NCBI GenBank assembly: GCA_944800085.1
Contig: CALYLO010000008.1
Location: 62,001-126,000 of the forward strand
DNA length: 64,000 nt
Direction of reading: 5' to 3'
From: Paenibacillus melissococcoides
GTDB lineage: Bacteria; Bacillota; Bacilli; Paenibacillales; Paenibacillaceae
A program made the translations under genes and the position numbers. Under the pieces are notes generated by a model. That model did not search any database and was not told where the DNA came from. It worked only from the letters and a program-made list of their open reading frames with translations. Below are positions 62,368 through 64,000 of this stretch, one piece after another; within the stretch, counting starts at the first letter, position 1; the number at the start of each line of letters is the position of its first letter.

Positions 62368-62537
62368 GGTGCGAATGTGAAGTGCACATGAAATCCCCGG
62401 GAGATTCGCACCAATTTTATTGAAATGTTATCCAATAAAGTTAATTTATTTTGATTGTTGAATCTAAATTGATTTGTTTTCTTGAAGTTTTTAACCATAA
62501 AACAGCTTTTTTTGTATGTTTTGTGTTATTTTTCGCT
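62368..62537 (+). promoter_or_regulatory. CRISPR leader B
   Basis: 170 bases, duplicate of leader A; inverted repeat at 62368-62376 and 62404-62412. AT-rich part differs by scattered substitutions and offsetting indels. Confidence 0.75.
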
Positions 62538-62899
62538 GTCGCATCCTATGCGGATGCGTGGATTGAAATCACATGTACATGTTTATACCTCCCCGCGTAC
62601 GCCCGTCGCATCCTATGCGGATGCGTGGATTGAAATCCCCTCAATTAAAATAGCCCCCACGCTGCCGTGGTCGCATCCTATGCGGATGCGTGGATTGAAA
62701 TTCCTAATACCTTCTGCCGCGTTATTACTTGGAAGTCGCATCCTATGCGGATGCGTGGATTGAAATATCATCTGTCGGCGGCACCGGCTCGCCCGTAGCG
62801 TGTCGCATCCTATGCGGATGCGTGGATTGAAATCCGACATATGCGCTCGATGAAAACCCGGGCGGTCGTCGCATCCTATGCGGATGCGTGGATTGATCT
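62538..62899 (+). CRISPR. Type I-C-like CRISPR array B (6 repeats, 5 spacers)
   Basis: Repeats at 62538-62569, 62605-62636, 62670-62701, 62735-62766, 62802-62833 and 62868-62899; same as array A except C for T at position 14. Spacers 33-35 bases (62570-62604, 62637-62669, 62702-62734, 62767-62801, 62834-62867). The last repeat is degenerate at its 3' end (ATTGATCT for ATTGAAAT), the usual sign of the leader-distal end. Spacers vary in GC, so they look acquired. Confidence 0.97.
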
Positions 62900-63475
62900 T
62901 TAAACGCTGGCGGAGCACCGTCAAGGGGTAAATGTCACGTCCTAAGTGAATCCTTGCTAAACTGACTTGACGAGTGTTTACTTGCTCTAATCGCTTGGTA
63001 CAAAATCGGTTGTTGGAGATGATAGGTGTTTGAAGGGATGAAGCGGTCATTGGGGTTCTATTGCGAGAGCCGCCCCAATAATCTTTCTAGTCCTCCTCCC
63101 ACTATAAAGTAATATTTTCTCCTGTTTTCTCGCTCATTCTTAATATTTCAACAATTGACAGATTGAGAGGCGAGGGTAGCAAATGTGTTAATAGTCCCTT
63201 TTCCAGTAAGAGCGTAGGCAGGAATAGAGCTTAGGAATGTTTTTCCAAAACTTGGGTCGAATTATGATCGCACAGTGGATTTCCACGTCTGGGGTTTACC
63301 CTCCCATGTCACGCTGGGTCTATGCCCTCACATTCCTTCGTTCTACCTCTCAAGGGGTGGGATGCCGATTCTTGCTCCTTTACGGGGTCGTTGCCCTTAT
63401 GGAATGTTGTTCGTCGGCTTCTCCGGTGCTTCCGTTGTCATTGTTGTACACATTACAGGCTATTGCTTCTTCTGA
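62900..63475. other. Non-coding stretch between CRISPR array and IS110 transposase
   Basis: No convincing gene. The part from about 63200 lies just 3' of the minus-strand IS110 transposase and may be the element's non-coding end, where a guide RNA or terminal sequence would be found. Confidence 0.35.
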
Positions 63476-64000
63476 TTAAGCTGCCTCTAGCTGCATCTGG
63501 CTTTGTCGAACAGGGCCAAGCATTTCATCGGCATTGTAGGCTCGTTGCTTTGTCCCCAGGGTATGGAGAACACGTATGAGTTTTCCACACAGAGCGATGA
63601 GGGACTGCTTCTTCTTGAGCGGATTTTGACTTCGGTTCGTGTAATGCTTTTGCAGTGTTTTAAACGCTTCATTCTTGGCCAACATGGGCATCACAGCACG
63701 GAACAGCAGCGCACGCAAGCGTGAACGCCCGCGCTTGCTTATTCCCGTTTTTCCCTTTCGTTTGCCTGAACTGTTTTCTTTCAGGTTTAGTCCTGCTAGT
63801 CGTATGATTTGCTGGCCATGATCATAGTTGCTCAGATCTCCAACTTCTGCCAGAAAACCGGCTACGGTGACCGTTCCAACCCCTGGCACGCTTAGCATGT
63901 GCTCTGCTCCAGGGATATTCTCAAGGATCTGCGTCACTTCTTTCATGATCCCTTCAAGCTGCTCACGGAACAATTCAAATTGCCCTAACAAGGTGCTTAG
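63476..64000 (-). CDS. IS110-family transposase, C-terminal part (runs off the window)
   Basis: Frame open to base 64000 on the minus strand; at least 171 residues. Transposase_20 (IS116/IS110/IS902) domain: HMLSVPGVGTVTVAGFLAEV, RLAGLNLKENSSGKRKGKTG with the catalytic Ser, then RGRSRLRALLFRAVMPMLAK. Different from the IS110 copies at 19.3 and 29.3 kb. N-terminus outside. Confidence 0.9.
   Translation of the reverse strand, partial: LSTLLGQFELFREQLEGIMKEVTQILENIPGAEHMLSVPGVGTVTVAGFLAEVGDLSNYDHGQQIIRLAGLNLKENSSGKRKGKTGISKRGRSRLRALLFRAVMPMLAKNEAFKTLQKHYTNRSQNPLKKKQSLIALCGKLIRVLHTLGTKQRAYNADEMLGPVRQSQMQLEAA

Noticed and set aside
62056..62763. Frames reading through the CRISPR repeats
   Set aside because: They are produced by the repeat sequence itself.
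1..64000. tRNA or rRNA genes
   Set aside because: No tRNA-like cloverleaf or rRNA sequence noticed in the gaps by eye; a covariance search could still find a small RNA.

Overview
The window looks like part of a Paenibacillus-type chromosome (Bacillota). The core genes are GC-rich with AGGAGG-type ribosome binding sites and many ATG/GTG starts. The gene families (ANTAR-controlled eut operon, lipoprotein-anchored ABC transporter, PaaX, RRNPP regulator, type I-C CRISPR) fit that group. Genus is an inference from gene content; nothing in the window fixes a species.

Layout. (1) 1-14016: an ethanolamine utilisation operon on the + strand: eutP (3' end), eutV, eutW, an ANTAR dual-hairpin antiterminator, eutA, eutB, eutC, eutL, a long-tailed BMC shell protein, eutE, eutM, eutT, a PduL-type phosphotransacylase, an unknown eut protein, eutN, a PduT-like shell protein and eutH. 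Together they sense ethanolamine, import it, cleave it with an AdoCbl-dependent lyase and turn acetaldehyde into acetyl-CoA and acetyl-phosphate inside a microcompartment. (2) 14017-21412: a frameshifted secreted C39-like protease, a broken lipoprotein gene, an IS1182 element, an XRE regulator divergent from a serine recombinase, and an IS110 transposase split by an IS5-type element. (3) 21480-40100: an AT-rich accessory island. It holds one long RHS gene fragment, several RHS tip fragments, many small immunity-like genes, a repeated terminator cassette, and remnants of kptA, fruR/fruK/fruA, an AraC regulator, a CPBP protease and a histidine kinase. More IS copies lie here (IS110, a second IS5-type copy, an internally deleted IS256). 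Within the island an RRNPP-type quorum regulator sits opposite a 46-residue candidate signal propeptide and a decayed secreted protein. (4) 40520-61514: a very long + strand run with almost no gaps: a CcpA (cre) site, a TrpXYZ-type ABC transporter, a complete 2-oxoacid dehydrogenase complex (E1alpha, E1beta, E2, E3), then paaABCD, an aldehyde dehydrogenase, an EthD-like protein, paaI, three crotonases, paaK, paaH, a second HCDH-like protein, paaJ, an FlK-like thioesterase and paaX. (5) 61918-62899: two type I-C-like CRISPR leader-array units with no cas genes in view, followed by the 3' part of another IS110 transposase at the right edge.

Main ideas. The E3 gene overlaps paaA, so the dehydrogenase complex and the phenylacetate pathway are probably one transcript. 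The simplest reading is that the complex makes phenylacetyl-CoA directly from phenylpyruvate, joining aromatic amino acid uptake to ring oxidation. The paa set lacks both a PaaZ fusion and PaaE. The RRNPP-propeptide pair is a second candidate for a new system. The RHS island shows toxin-immunity turnover at repeated junctions. Many genes between 14 and 40 kb carry single-base frameshifts, several in homopolymers, so decay and assembly error both need to be considered.
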